DNA of 64,000 nucleotides, taken from NCBI GenBank assembly GCA_021234155.1, contig JAJEKV010000192.1:1-64000 (forward strand), written 5' to 3'. The position numbers and the translations under genes are program-made. Below are positions 23,625 to 35,930 of this stretch, piece after piece; within the stretch, counting starts at the first letter, position 1, and each line of letters starts with the position of its first letter. Source of the stretch: Isoetes taiwanensis. Lineage: Eukaryota > Streptophyta > Lycopodiopsida > Isoetales > Isoetaceae. The notes under the pieces were generated by a model, which worked only from the letters and a program-made list of their open reading frames with translations, did no database searches and was not told the DNA's origin.

Positions 23625-26600
23625 CTATCGTTCTTCGATTACAGCAGGTGTTGATTGCTGTGGCTTTTCATGTCTTTCTTTACTGGAATTCCCATTTTTC
23701 AAAATTATACGTTCCTTTTGCTCTACCTCGTCATCAAGCGGCAAAGTTCTCTTTGGTCCATCTAAGGCAACCCCAAGAACTAGATTCTCCTCCAGAAATT
23801 GGGAATTTCTGGAAACGTTGTCTTGTTTTTGTGTAGGAGATGGTCCCTGTTGTCTCCATGGATCATCATCATCATCAGATCCCTTGCTTTCCTTTCTTGT
23901 AGTGTCCTCAATGACTGCAGTATTGTTATTGACTTTTAACCTCACTTTCTCATCTTCAGGTGTTTCTTCAGCTGGCTTTACTTTTTATTGTCAACAGCCT
24001 TGTCCAGGCCCATCAGCTCTTTGCTGGCTATTAGTAATAGAAACTTTCTCTAATTCTGCAATTTCTCTATCAGTGTTTTCTATCACAATCTCAGAAGCTT
24101 TACCAGAAGGTTTTGCAATGTCTGCATGATTTCCTGACCCAATAGGGCCCTCCGAAATTTTAGCAGGAGGCTTCTCAAAAGCCGCACCTAATAAACTGAT
24201 GTCCTTAGAATTTAAGCCCATTGAGTCAAGACCTTCTAATTGAGGCTTCTGCTGGCTTATATCTGCTATTGATTCTTTTCAGAATCTGTACTGCCCTCCG
24301 CTTTTTTTGTGTTTGACTTTCAGTTCACCCGTCTCTTCTGCAACAATCGAAGGAGATTTTGATGCTTCCAATTCAGAATCGACAGCTTCAGCACGAGAAG
24401 CTTTTGAAGATGATTCAGGCTTCGGAACCATTTCACTCGGTTCAATTAAAGTAGAAGCCTCGCCTAGAAGAAAAGGCCGATTACCTTCGGCATTGCGCGC
24501 ATTCCGAAATGGCGACTGACGAGTCTCACTCTCGTCTAGAACTCGTTGCACAGATCTTATTGGTGTTGCAAGTCGAGCATTATGATGACTGATCACCTTT
24601 AATAAGTTTAATAGTATGATTTCCTGTCCCATATAAATGTACATTAATATGGGCTACTAACCTATCATCATGTTATATCTAAAGAACCAACTGTGTTACC
24701 TTAACACGTAGATATTCCTCAAAATGGGACGTTTTAACAAAGCAAGACACCAGGATCTACAAAAAGGATAACAGTGTCAAACCTTCAGTTGCTATTGACA
24801 ATAGTTCTGTTTCAGTCTGAGCCATTACCATCAAGGCCTGATTCTCAGGATCAATGTTATCAAAAAATACACGCCTGTGCAGCCGCTTATGTTCTACTTG
24901 TGGATGCTTAGAAAGTACTTTGCGCATGTCTGCCACAATGAGCTGCATTGAGGGAAGAAACTTATTTCAACGAATGTGAAGACTTGGGAAAATTTGATGA
25001 TTTTTTCAAGTCCTCAGTATATGCATCAACTTTCTAACCCTAAAATCACACATGGATGGTGAAACTCAGAAACACCATTGGTACCCGGTTATTATCAAGA
25101 GACATATATTTGGGTGCATTACTTCAATGCTATATCCACCCTATTACAAAAACAGGAATCCTGAGGGAAAATGAGAGAATTCACAACAACTCATACCAAA
25201 AAAAACTTCTTCATTGACACAGTAGAACATATAAGGTGGATGTTACTCACACTAATTTTGTTGACATCGTAATGGCTGATCCCAATATGGGTTTTGATAC
25301 GCCAATGTGTCTTCTGACTAAGGTTGCGGACAATGCTCACTGTGAACTTATGGTTGGGAATATGGACAGCCTCCCGATCATCACCTCTGATTACAGTTGG
25401 AGACCACCACCCAACATGCTGTAAGTAGGAATAAATAGTTGAAGCAGCATTAAGAAATTCCCACCTTCAAGGAAAACATGTCTTGTAAAGTTGTAATACC
25501 TCTACTGTTCCAGAAACTTCCTGTCCGTCAATCTTTGTCTGTATCCATTCACTTTCAACAAATGGTCGTGTCGCATGAATCATAACACTGGACAAGAAAT
25601 TTGTAAATATCTGCATATGTGGCACCCTATAAGATTTACCCAGAAACTTTTATCTACATCATTCATTTGTTGCGAGAACAAAAACTCAAAACAGTTAGAT
25701 TTCTACTCTAACCAAACAGAAGAGGTTGGGCTGCACATATCTCAGAAGAAAAATATGTGTTACATATTGCTACAATCAACTAAAATGACACCTTCCACCA
25801 CTACCGAATGAAATTATGAACTATGGAAGGCTTTGATTAGACAAACACCACACAGATATATCTAGCAAACGTTAAAAGAAGAATGCAATTCACATGATGC
25901 ATACCTCGCGACCAGCTAATGTAACTAGTACTGTACCAAACCCTCCAGCTGTAATCCATTTTTGAGTAGAAAACCCTAAGAGCTCCATGAATAGGCACAC
26001 AGCTGCCACCCACACCGAGGTGGACACAGCGCTACCAATAAAATGAAATCCAAGCTGGAAAAAGTTCATATTTTGTTCAGATGATCACACGATAAAAAGC
26101 AAATGAGAAAGCGTAAAAGTACATTGCGAGCATCTTCCGAATTATGCCTCTCCATCATAAAATTCTGCAGCTGTTGAGTAAGTCTGTTGCATCAGCAAGC
26201 AAATCAGGGTTTGAAAAACAAGATGCACACAGATAAAGAGTGTATAAGTAGCAACCTATGTGTGCAGAAGGCAAAGGCAAGTACAGTTGATAACGATCTA
26301 ACAAAATTTATAACTCGTTCTTTGATTGCTTGGCTACGTTCTGAAGATAATAATACTGGGTCAAGCGCCCTGCAAATATCCATATCCAAGCAAATCATCA
26401 TGAAAATAGTTCCATCCTTCTACCAAGCTTGAACAACAAGGAAACTTGGAAATATGGAAATGAATAGAAGGAGACTTGATTAAACGAAAAATATTCTGCT
26501 CATGCCAAGAGATCTCAAATGATGTTCCAGGATAGCATACAGAATGCCTAATACAAGGAATGTTATTTAACTACCTGCAGACTGTAATAACTGCCATCCA

Positions 26601-28135
26601 AAGCATCAATGGACGCAAATAGGATGTCATGATGTGCTTGGCTTGGCTTTTTTCCCAATCTCTGCCTCCCTTCAGTATTAAACATCTATATTAGTGAGCA
26701 CATAATGCATTCAGAAAGAAGCTTACATGCTTAGTCATCAACTACATGCAATGATGTTCGAAACTGTCTGAGATACATACCTTTAAAATGCTGCGATGCA
26801 CCATGTACATGCAAGGCGATAGGCCCCATGATGCAAATAAGAAAATACCAATTGCTGGTGCCAGTTGCAAAGCGAAATGGATAAGACTGCAATGACAGTA
26901 ATGTGGAGCGCAGTGACCATGCAACACCGATAGCACACTGCCAATAAGCATTCAAGAAAAAACAAATAAGCCCAAAGAAAACAAGTATAACTTTACTGAA
27001 AGCAAAAATTTATGCGAGGCAATGTCCAAATCATTTTGACGATATTTATTTGCATATAGAAACTTCACTGATAACATTCCTGTAAACATATGACATAACC
27101 ATCAATATACTCACAAAAATTTTACTACAGAGTTATTCAACAGGCTCGACATGTTCAAAAGTACGCAAAAATGAGGTACTCTAATCTTCCTCCTTAGACT
27201 GCTTCTGTTCTTTATGCCTACTTATGGGTTTTTTCGGCAATATGATGAGACGCAAAGATGTTTGTTATTCAAAATATCAACGTCTGAAATCTTATATTTC
27301 TTAGGAGATACTACTGATACTCTTAACATAAAGTATCTGAAACAATCACAAATGACAATAGGACCATAATAAATATTATTATTGTGTAGGGATAAGAAGA
27401 GAAGGGATTCCCAGGGATCAACTTGCACCAAAACAAGGTGGTATATCTATAAGTATTCGCCACATTCATTAGTTAATAGAATTCCTGATATATATATTTG
27501 TGTGAACTACTTTCTCTTCGAGCTTTTGCTTTTAAAATATTCCTACAAAGTTCTTGCCTCTTATTATCCAACTGCCTTATTAATTTTACAGTGTTGCACC
27601 TTTGCCAACATATTTTCTGAACATTTTGCTCAACTTTAAAGAAGACAGTTACCTGGCAACTAAAGTGGGTACACCCTTTAGAGTTGCCACAACAATTTCC
27701 TTGGAAGGCATAACTGCTCTTGCAGCACATGATACTGAGGTAAGATGGATATATGGACAAAGCTGTTGTGGGAAGATCTTGTGCCATGAGAAAAGGGACC
27801 CTGTCTCCTCCAAGAATGGCCTTCCAATCTATAAATGTGGCGTTATGAAGTCATCGAATAGATATATCTCAGAATCAAATAAGAAGGCATATAAAAGTAC
27901 CTTAAAAGTGTAAAGAAGGAACAGGAACAATCTTCAGCCTTTGTAAGTCATAACTTGGTCTCCTCAAGGCAAATATGTTTTGAGTTGGCTGCATGATATG
28001 ACCAAAAAAAAAATTGACACGTTAATGCAACAGGCTCAAATGCTTATAACAGAAGATCCATACCCTATATGACGTTCCATTAAAGACCTGGCTATTCATG
28101 CCACCTATCCATGCAAGCTGCGATGAGCCCGCCAT
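23625..28135 (-). pseudogene. MSL2/3-like: MSL2/MSL3-like plastid mechanosensitive channel, 13 exons, decayed
   Basis: The family consists of MscS-type channels of the plastid inner envelope that release osmotic stress. Exons on the minus strand: 28,135-28,064 (ATG start), 27,988-27,901, 27,828-27,653, 26,937-26,781, 26,669-26,575, 26,369-26,256, 26,183-26,123, 26,054-25,905, 25,610-25,500, 25,418-25,251, 24,942-24,829, 24,756-24,700 and 24,623-23,625, all with GT-AG introns in consistent phase. Diagnostic residues are LAPAIGIFLFASWGL, INFVRSLSTVLAFAFC, the pore and beta-domain stretch [54 protein letters not shown] and the C-terminal NLVLGVALDGPKRTLPLDDE. Total length is about 786 codons, against roughly 670-680 in Arabidopsis. 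Damage: TAA at the end of exon 2, one extra base in exon 4 (near 26,873) and three stops in the last exon (TGA 24,279, TGA 23,991, TAA two codons later). Conserved residues beyond the stops argue for recent inactivation. Family identity is secure; functional loss is inferred. Confidence 0.9.
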
Positions 28136-29008
28136 GCTGCTGAATGTTGGTTAACAATTCGGACCATGTGTAAGGCCTTTCCACTCAAATTAATACTCGT
28201 AACATGATTAGAACCCTAACTTTCGAATGTTGAGTGTCACAAACCGCAGTTACTGCATTTCTTACACAAAAAGGTCCGTTCCAGCTCATTTCCATTAGGG
28301 GCTTCGGAATGCGTACAATTCATAGGTAGATTTGTAGAATTGTGCATATTTGTACTTGAAGAAAATTATAGGAAGAGTTAAAAAGAAGACGAGGGGTCGT
28401 CGTACCGATTTCTCGCTATCGAAGATCGGGCAGCCCTGAGAAAAGAAGTGTGAAGGAAGGACTGCTCCGCCTCCACACAAGCAGGAAATGCTCAGAAAGG
28501 GCTTCGGCTTCTAGTTGCCACGTCACACCTTGAAATTACTGTTCTATAATCTTTATTATTTGCAAGAAATTTATAGCAGCGGCCAATCCGCGAACATTTC
28601 TCTTCCTCTAGATATGTTTTTTTTGGGTTCCCCGTAGGGCAATCCTTGGGGAGTGTGGGCACAAACTGATAGAGGGCCATGATCTAAAAATATTATAGCA
28701 TATTCTTTGTCTACGATTGTGGACAGGATTTGAGGGACACCTGAGTCTTTGTGGATTTAATGAGTCTGGGTGAAAGGTCGAGATTGGGTTCAACATTCTC
28801 ATTTTTGCATTCGAGACATCTAAAGTATAACAAAAATGCTATAATATCTTTTACTCTGTGGGCATTCTAACAAAATGTTCTTCTAGATGAACTTGAACAG
28901 ATCTCATGTACATTTTAACAAGACGTTCTTTCTAATGGACGTGAAAAAAAATCTCTTTCTAATCTCTCTCTGACATTTTTGCTTGTAGACGTTATATTTA
29001 CATCTTGA
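28136..29008. other. Upstream region of the MSL pseudogene; no gene
   Basis: This stretch separates the MSL start codon from the first readable LINE ORF1 sequence. No open frame of note and no clear TATA-type promoter can be named. The 5' limit of the LINE may lie in the last 100 bp. Confidence 0.5.
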
Positions 29009-30269
29009 TTGAAACCTCCAAGCATAATATCTAAAGATAAAGAGTTCCAGTGGATCAAAGTCAATGGCAGCTATAAAAGAATCCAGAGAAAGAAAAAACG
29101 AAAGACTCCCAATCTCACCTCCCCGCAAGAAACTACTGCTATTGATGGAACTTTTGGAAAAGGTTCTCAACAAGTAAAGGTGCTTCATAATGTGGGATCC
29201 TCAGTTAATGGCATTGACAAGGTTAACAGTCTACATGATACTTTAAACAAGATCATTTTGGATGCCAAAACTTCGGGCACCAATAATCGAGTTCTCACTA
29301 CTTGAACTCTAACAAGGGTAATAGTAGTTCATTAATCAGGAAAGACAAGCATGAAAAGGTCTTAAATCAGGTCTCTTTGACCAATGATCAGCTCCTTTGT
29401 GAGGTTATTGATCCTAAAGATACTTTGGTGGAAATGGTGCCTGCTCCAATTCCTGCTACATCAAGTGATAATAATCACTACAAGCCAAATGAAAGGAGCA
29501 TGGTTTTATGTAATCCTCCTCATGAAGACTCAAGGGACAACATCAAACAGCTAAATGGTAATACCAACCAATTTCAGGTATTGGCTAACCTTAATTCGAA
29601 AATGGATTTGGATGTATTATTGGGTAATTCATTTGATGACCTTAACAACCACTGCCAGTCCCCCTTTATTGATCTCTCCCCAGCCTCTGATCCCTTTCTC
29701 CCTCCATCATCTCTCATAGATAGAAATATTGATGAGCAATTAGCATCCTTACAAGAGGGACTCTGCTCTCAACTACAGCAAGCATGTCATGTCAACATTA
29801 TGGATGAAGAGATTGTGCAAGATACTCCAGAAAGAGAGCTGGTGGATTATGATCATGGTCAGGATTATTGTGAAGGAATACTCAAGAAGAAGGAGCTCAT
29901 GAGGTGACTGCTGAACTATCAGGTCAGGTTCTCTCTCCCCCTTGTCATAATTATATGGAAACTTCTAACACTAATTGTGATCAACCTGCTAATATAAACA
30001 AAATGTTTGAATTCATCCCTGGAGGGGTTTCTGAGGCCAGTGATGAAGAAATTGATAAAGAGAACTGGGAAGGGGATAAATATCTAGTTGAGTGTCCCCT
30101 TCAAGAGGATATCTCCAGATCTAATTCTACTCGAGAGAAAAAATTGGCTAAAGCCAAAAAATATGATACTCCCTTGTTGGAGCTCATGAATTTGCATAAT
30201 ACTCCTGCTGCCAACACAAGAAGTAAAATTAGGAAAGGGAAAGGGAAAAAGAAACTCAATAGATCTTAA
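29009..30269 (+). pseudogene. LINE ORF1 (nucleic-acid-binding protein), 3' part
   Basis: Three overlapping open stretches (29,009-29,305, 29,302-29,907 and 29,904-30,269) together read as one protein in successive frames. Each join is a one-base frameshift. It is basic at the start (RKKKRKTP) and at the end (RSKIRKGKGKKKLNRS), with an acidic, Asn/Asp-rich middle. This fits the linker and tail that follow the DUF4283 and CCHC part of plant LINE ORF1. Those N-terminal domains are not visible, so the gene is 5'-truncated or the start is too decayed to read. It ends 43 bases before the endonuclease ATG. Confidence 0.7.
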
Positions 30270-30312
30270 TCTTTCCCCTTCCATTATCTTTCTGCCCTTA
30301 CTAAGTTATCCA

Positions 30313-31010
30313 TGAAGATCGTCTCTTGGAATGTTAGAGGCATTAAAGGCCCAATCAAAAGAAGGAGAGCTATCTCCCAGCTTAGAAATTATAACTCTGA
30401 TATAATTCTGCTTCAAGAAATTAAGCTTCCTAAATTTGAAATTTCCAATCTTGGAGACCGGATTTACCACGAGCCTCTTCCACCGGATTGAGGCCTCTGG
30501 TAGGAGTGGAGGTATTATAATGATATGGAAAAATCTTAAACATCTCTCTTTCTTTAACTCCCCATCTAAAATGTGGCAAGCTGTTATTTTTCAATTACAA
30601 GATTCTACCTTTGGGGTTATCAATATTTATGCCTCCACCTGCCCAAAAGAAAGGGAATTACTTTGGTCCAAAATTAGAACTTGGATGCTTAATAATCCTA
30701 CTTTGACTTTGGATAGTTAGGGGGACTTCAATAATACTCCCTCCCGGAATATGAAACTTGGCAATCATCTTAATATGTCTACAACCAGAGAGAGCTAATT
30801 GGGATTCATTTATCTTTGACACCTCTTTGGTTTATGTGCCCTCCTCTGCTTCTTTTACCTGGTCCAATAAGCAAAGGGGTGACAAAAGAGTCTATTGTAC
30901 CCCGGATAGATTCTATGTTTGCAGTCCAATCTCCTCTCTGGGATAATTGCTATGTTTCTAGTGATGAAGGTAATATTATTTCCTCACCATCAGCCCCAAT
31001 TCTTATGTAC
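30313..31010 (+). pseudogene. LINE ORF2, AP-like endonuclease domain
   Basis: An ATG at 30,313 starts MKIVSWNVRGIKGP, the classical N-terminus of plant LINE ORF2. It is followed by DIILLQEIK (catalytic Glu), GGIIMIWK, VINIYAS and GDFNNT (catalytic Asp region, about 30,720-30,737). A decayed SDH-like motif lies near 30,960-31,000. The domain nicks the target DNA to prime reverse transcription. A stop codon (TAG, 30,718-30,720) sits directly before GDFN, and at least two frame changes are present. Confidence 0.8.
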
Positions 31011-31621
31011 TAAACAGTTGACCCAAACCCCTAGGGATGGAAATGTTTCTTATAAATTTAATTGTGCACTTCTTGAAAATGATTCTTTTGTCGAGGAGAC
31101 TTCAAGGAATTCTATCTCCATATCCCCGATGAAGGTAATCAAACAGACAATGAAAAGTTTTATGGCAAAATTAAGAAGATCAAGAGCTGGATTAAGGAGT
31201 GGTCTAAAAGTAAACATATGGCTAAAATCAATGAAAAGAGCAACTGCTCTCCAAGATGAGGGATATCAGATCTCTCCTGCAAGAAGATCCTCACAACCTA
31301 AATGCATATTGGTGAGGAACTTCTTGAGAATTATCTTAAAAGTGTTGAGGAAATTGAGGCTAAAAAGCTCATCTATCAAATGCAAGATTAAATTTAATAA
31401 AGATATGGACTATGGTAGCTCCAGTTTCTTTTTAAAATGGCCAAAGTTAGACTCCTCAGAATGCTATCACTCAAGTTAGGACCTATTAATCGGAGTGTCT
31501 CCTCAATGATTCCAAGCTTATCAAATCTTTCTTCCAAGATAACTATGCCACCCTTTTTTCCAAAACTCCAGCTCAACAAATTGACTCTGTCAAAGAAAGG
31601 AATTATCTAGATCTGCTTGAT

Positions 31622-33867
31622 ATGGTGATTCCATCCTCTATTGATTCTATGGATGATTCTATTGTGGCCCCTCCTGGAGAAGATGAGATTTTTAAAGTCC
31701 TTAGATCCTTTGGCAAAGGCAAGTCCCCTGGTCCTGATGGCCTTCCAAGTGAATTCTATGTTCACTTTTGGGACATTCTCAAATGTGATATCATTTCCAT
31801 GGTTACAGGTTTTTGGGAGGTCAACTATTTGCATCCTTTAATCTCAGCTGGGTTTATTTCTCTCATTCCTAAAGTGGATAACCCAACTGCTTTCTCGGAT
31901 TGGAGGCCAATATCTTTAACTAATACCTCCTACAAGATATGTGCCAAGATTATTGCAAATAGGATCAAATCATATCTGCAGAAGGACATATCTCTTTATC
32001 AGTCAGCCTTTCTGCCAAACAGGTTTATTCTGGACAATTATATCACTGCTATGGAAGGTCTTCATTGCAGGGATAGGTTCTGTACGTATGAAACTATTTT
32101 TTCAGACGTATAAAGTGCAAAAATACGTATTTTTGGGAAAATACGTTTTTTGTATTTAATACTCGCCGGAGGGAAAAAAGTTTCGGCGTGGCGAAACCTT
32201 ACTCGCCGCTTCGCGAACTTTCTTCAGCGTAAGCGAAGTCTAAGTTTTAAACTTCACAGCGAATCCCTCGCCGGCTTTTGCGCGTGGCGAAAGCCTTAAT
32301 GTTAACTGCAGCGAAACTCTTTTTCGGCGTAAAGCCCGAAGTATAAAAGGTTAAACTTCGAAACTTTTTGTTGGCGTAAGCATTCTTTGTGTTTAAACTG
32401 CAGCGAAGGCGGTTCAGCGTGTGAGAAGTTTTAAAGCTTCGAAGTTTTCTATATATATTTGGTAGCGTTAAACTACAGCGAAGTTAATTTGTTTAAACTG
32501 CCTTGAAGATGTTTTTCAGCGTAAAGCGAAAACAGTTCATTTAAACTGCGAAACTATTTACAGTTGGCGTGGCGAAAAATACTTGTTTAAACAGCGAACC
32601 CGGACTTCAGCGTAAAGAAAGCGGTTGTTTTTCACTACCTTGAAAGTTTCCCGACAGCAGGAAATTTTTTTAGCCAGTATTTTTGGCGTATTAAGCGTCA
32701 AATTTGTGCCGTATCAAGCGAAAAAATGCATTATTAGCATTATAAAGCGTATCTGATATTGAACCTATCAACTGCTTCATTGGAATAGCATCTCCAAACA
32801 AAATTGTGTGCTTCTTAAACTTGATTTTAAAGAGAGCTTTTGATCTGATGAGATGGGACTTTCTTGATCTTGCTCTCTCTAAATTTGGTTTTCATCCTAA
32901 GCTAAGGATGTTGATCCATGGTCTGAATGCTTATTCTCATTCTCATTGTCATTATTAATGGCTCCCCCTCAATTCTTTCCTTTATCTAGAGGAGTCAGAC
33001 AAGGTTGCCCCCTTGCCCTCTAGTTATTTCGATAGTAAATTTGAAATGCTTACAAAGGTCGTTCTTCATTTTAAGGAGCTCGGGATTATAAAGGGTCTTA
33101 AATTGCCAAATAGTGAGGAGTTCCTAACTCTTTCTCAATATCTTGATGATACCTTTGCCTTCTTAGATCTTTGATATCTCAAACATTGATTTCTTTCTGG
33201 ACATTATCAAACAATTCTCAGCTGCTTCTGGGGTCCACCTAAATTTGGCTAAATGTGTAATCATTGGTGATAATATCCAGCCAAATTTTGCTAATCTAAA
33301 GGTTGTCAATACTAATCATGCCTCCACTCTTTTAGATATGCCTTTGTCTCTCAATCCTAGTCTTAAAGGCTTATGGCAGCCCATAATTGATAGAATTAGA
33401 AGGAAGCTAAATAATTTTAGAGGTGGATTATCCTTTGCTGGCAGATCTATTATTGCAAATTCAGTCCTGGCTAGCACACATATATATTTTTCTTCTGCTT
33501 TAGTGGCCCCTAAGTCAATTTATTCTGAGATTGAAAAGATTATCAGAAAGTTTATCTGGAAAGGTTCTCATCTGGTAGGGTGGAAATATGTTACCAAGCC
33601 CAAAAAACATGGTGGTCTAGGTTGCAAGGATCTTTTTCTGCAAGCTTGTGCTCTGGCTGGCAAATACATATGGAAATCTTTCATGAACAACTCTGGTCCA
33701 TCCTCTAAGTTCATTAGATACTGGCGTTCATGCTCTCACCCGGTTGGTCATCCTACAATTGATCATATTTTACCTGATTCCTGTTTTAATGTTCTCCAGC
33801 CTAGTGCAAATACTTCCCCTCTTATGAGGAACTTCATAATGGCTTGGAATAAAGTGCAGTCTGCTTA
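31622..33867 (+). pseudogene. LINE ORF2, reverse transcriptase domain, split by a hAT insertion
   Basis: The upstream part (31,622-32,067) reads GKGKSPGPDGLPSEFY, SLIPKVDNPTAFSDWRPISL, NRIKSYLQ and QSAFLPNRFI, the early motifs of the LINE reverse transcriptase. After the 707-bp insertion, reading resumes at 32,783 with the LKLDFK motif and SKFGFHPKLRMLIHGLNA. Next come RGVRQGCP (about 32,990) and a decayed YLDDT (about 33,141), the catalytic YxDD position. A long open tail follows (33,245-33,867) with LSFAGRSIIANSVLA and FIWKGS. Frameshifts are scattered throughout. This enzyme would copy element RNA into DNA at the nicked target. Confidence 0.85.
32068..32774. mobile_element. Non-autonomous hAT-type element (MITE), 707 bp, with 8-bp target duplication
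   Basis: CTTCATTG occurs at 32,060-32,067 and again at 32,775-32,782, directly flanking the insert. The termini are imperfect inverted repeats: the left starts CAGGGATAGGTTC and the reverse complement of the right starts CAGTTGATAGGTTC. An 8-bp duplication and CAGGG-type ends are hallmarks of hAT transposons. Removing the insert and one duplicate restores an open LINE frame through GLHWNSISKQN, which fixes both boundaries. There is no open frame for a transposase. The interior is built from repeated words such as GGCGTAAAGCGAA and TTTAAACTGCAGCGAA, in place of ordinary sequence. Confidence 0.85.
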
Positions 33868-33875
33868 TGAATATG

Positions 33876-35292
33876 TAGCATAATAACAGGGGGTTTTCTT
33901 TGTGTTTTTGTACGCTTTTCACTAAGGTTTTCCTATGATTTCGTGATGTATTCAAATCGATGTACTAATGCGTACATCTAGAGTGCACCATTTCTGAGCC
34001 ATTGATTTTAGCCTTTTTTTTTTCAATGGTCAACAACTAATGGCTCACAACAAAGCCCTTTTTTGTGGCGTGGTGTGCATAATGGTCAACAACCAATGGC
34101 TCGCAACAAAAGCCCTTTTTTGTGCGTGTGGTGCATAATGGTCAACAACCAATGGCTCACAACAAAATTGCTCTTTTTGTGTGTGTGGTGCATAATGGGC
34201 ACATGAAAGGCTTGAAGGGCGCATGTATTGCAGTTTCCACTGCAAAACACATTTCTTATCATAACTTTTTTGATCCGCAGCTCGTTTGGATGATTTTTAT
34301 TATGTTGGAAAGCTCTCTCCGAGATCTTTTTTTGATAGTGTATGATATGGATATGTTTGGTTAAGTTAACTATGCTAAAACAGCAATTTTTCGGCCGGGT
34401 TTGGTAGGCTTTCACATCCTACCACCGATTAATTATCTGAGGATTACGGTATTGGATATTGTTTTATGGCTCATTCGAATGAAGCTTGCAAAAATTACCA
34501 TGCATTTTTAGATTTTGAGGCAGTTATTAAGCAAATTCCAAGGCTTCTAGATCCTTGTGCTAACAAGCAGAAAAGTTTTCCACTTTGCTCACCACAAGAA
34601 TCCATGGAGGTGTTGCAAACTTTATGACTTTCAGAATAATGGGATCAATCTGCTCTAGCTTTATGGTAACTTTTACTTCTGTTCTATTTGTTTTATTGTG
34701 ATGAAATTCAAAAGCTACAGGTGATGAAAGCCTCAAATGAATTCTAGTTTTTTCTGGTTTGAAATCTAAATTTTTTGTCACACAGAGGGGGTGACGTCCT
34801 TAAGGCCCCAAAGGGGCCAAAGAATTTTTTTTGCAACACAAACCATTAACATCCATATAAAAATTAAATCCCCCAACACATAACAACCAATACATAACAA
34901 CCATTGACATTAACAACCAACACATAACTACCATTGACATTAATTAACACAACCATTGCGTCCAACACATTTAAATTAAAATCCCCCTTAAACCCCCTTT
35001 GGTTTGGGTGCATATTCACACAGGGGGTGGCGTAGGGCAGTGAGAGAGCCCTCATAATTGTATTTTTTGCACGTATGAAATCAACACCATATAGTATTCC
35101 TTTGAAATCTTATAGTATTTTGCAAATCTTGTTATACTGATATAGCAAATTTTGTACTTGCATACCCCAAAACGAGGAACTTTACGTACGATGTAGATTA
35201 AGGAATAAGGGGTGAATATGCCTATCCAACAGCTCTCGTTGTTATGTGTTGGTTGTTAATGTCAATGGTTATATGGATGTTAATGGTTCGTG
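33876..35292. mobile_element. Second insertion in the LINE, 1,417 bp, flanked by TGAATATG
   Basis: TGAATATG occurs at 33,868-33,875 and 35,293-35,300. Joining the LINE across the insert restores the frame through SAYEYDDPQDLNFHM, so these are the true edges. A third TGAATATG lies at 35,213-35,220, inside the right end, so either the real element ends at 35,212 or a second 80-bp event followed. The insert has no coding capacity. It holds a 56-bp tandem repeat (34,030-34,198). An inverted pair also lies near its right end: CACAAACCATTAACATCC at about 34,838 is matched by GGATGTTAATGGTTCGTG at about 35,275. No clear terminal inverted repeat was found, so the class is open. The 8-bp duplication would fit hAT. 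Confidence 0.7.
34030..34198. repeat. 56-bp tandem repeat, three copies
   Basis: Units start at 34,030, 34,086 and 34,142, each beginning TCAACAAC and ending in GTGCATAATGG. They lie inside the second insertion. The minus-strand open frames here simply repeat one short peptide and are not genes. Confidence 0.85.
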
Positions 35293-35300
35293 TGAATATG

Positions 35301-35930
35301 ATGATCCTCAAGATCTTAACTTCCACATGACTATTTTCTGGAACCCAATTCTAAGGAATCATCCTAACAAAGTTCTTGCTTTGAGACATCCGAATTTATA
35401 AGAAATGGTCTCGAACATGGTCTCCTTTTTCTTAAGTGACCTATATTTGAATAATAAGCTCATCTCTTGGACCAATCTGAAAAACATAATTCATGGCACT
35501 TCTAGTGACAAAAAGGTCTACTTGCATATTAAGTCGATCCTTCCTCAGGTTTGGTTAAATAATGTTGTCCCTAAGGCAACCAATTGGAGCATTGGAGGTA
35601 AGTGCCTATATAAGGTCAGTCAAATTATTCTGCTATTAACAGTAATGACAATCCTTCCAAAGCTTGGTCTCAAATGGTCTATTTCTATGGATGAAGCCAA
35701 GTCTATTTTTCATGAAGTTTGGAACTCTTCGCTTCCCTAAGGTCAACTTCTTTATTTGGTGCGGCCAATAAAAGTATTCCTAATTTACAACTTCTTTCGA
35801 TTCGAATGTTAATATTTACCTTACTGTTCAACTTCAATTCAGCGTAATTTGGAAGAAGATCTTGAGCACATTTTTTATCTGTCCTAAGCTCACTCCTTTA
35901 CGGTCTTGGTTTGATGCAAAGTTGGGTTAG
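35301..35930 (+). pseudogene. LINE ORF2 C-terminus with zf-RVT region
   Basis: The frame resumes after the insertion and reads HMTIFWNPILRNHPNKVLAL, then an open stretch 35,405-35,740. The region near 35,690-35,760 and the later ICPKLTPLRSWFDAK (about 35,878-35,922) correspond to the zinc-binding reverse-transcriptase region of plant LINEs, whose usual form is a Cys-rich motif followed by LEHIFFxCP. The Cys residues are partly lost and the frame shifts at least twice. It is part of the same ORF2 as the endonuclease and reverse transcriptase. Confidence 0.65.

Noticed and set aside
23991-24281. Stop-codon reassignment or programmed readthrough in the MSL last exon
   Set aside because: There is also a stop in exon 2 and a frameshift in exon 4, so ordinary pseudogene decay explains everything.
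24279-24305. A small intron removing the TGA in the MSL last exon
   Set aside because: The only possible GT...AG pair around it would be about 27 bp, far below the plant minimum.
34045-34415. Minus-strand open frames with repeated HYAPH-like peptides
   Set aside because: They are translations of the three 56-bp tandem units within a non-coding insertion.
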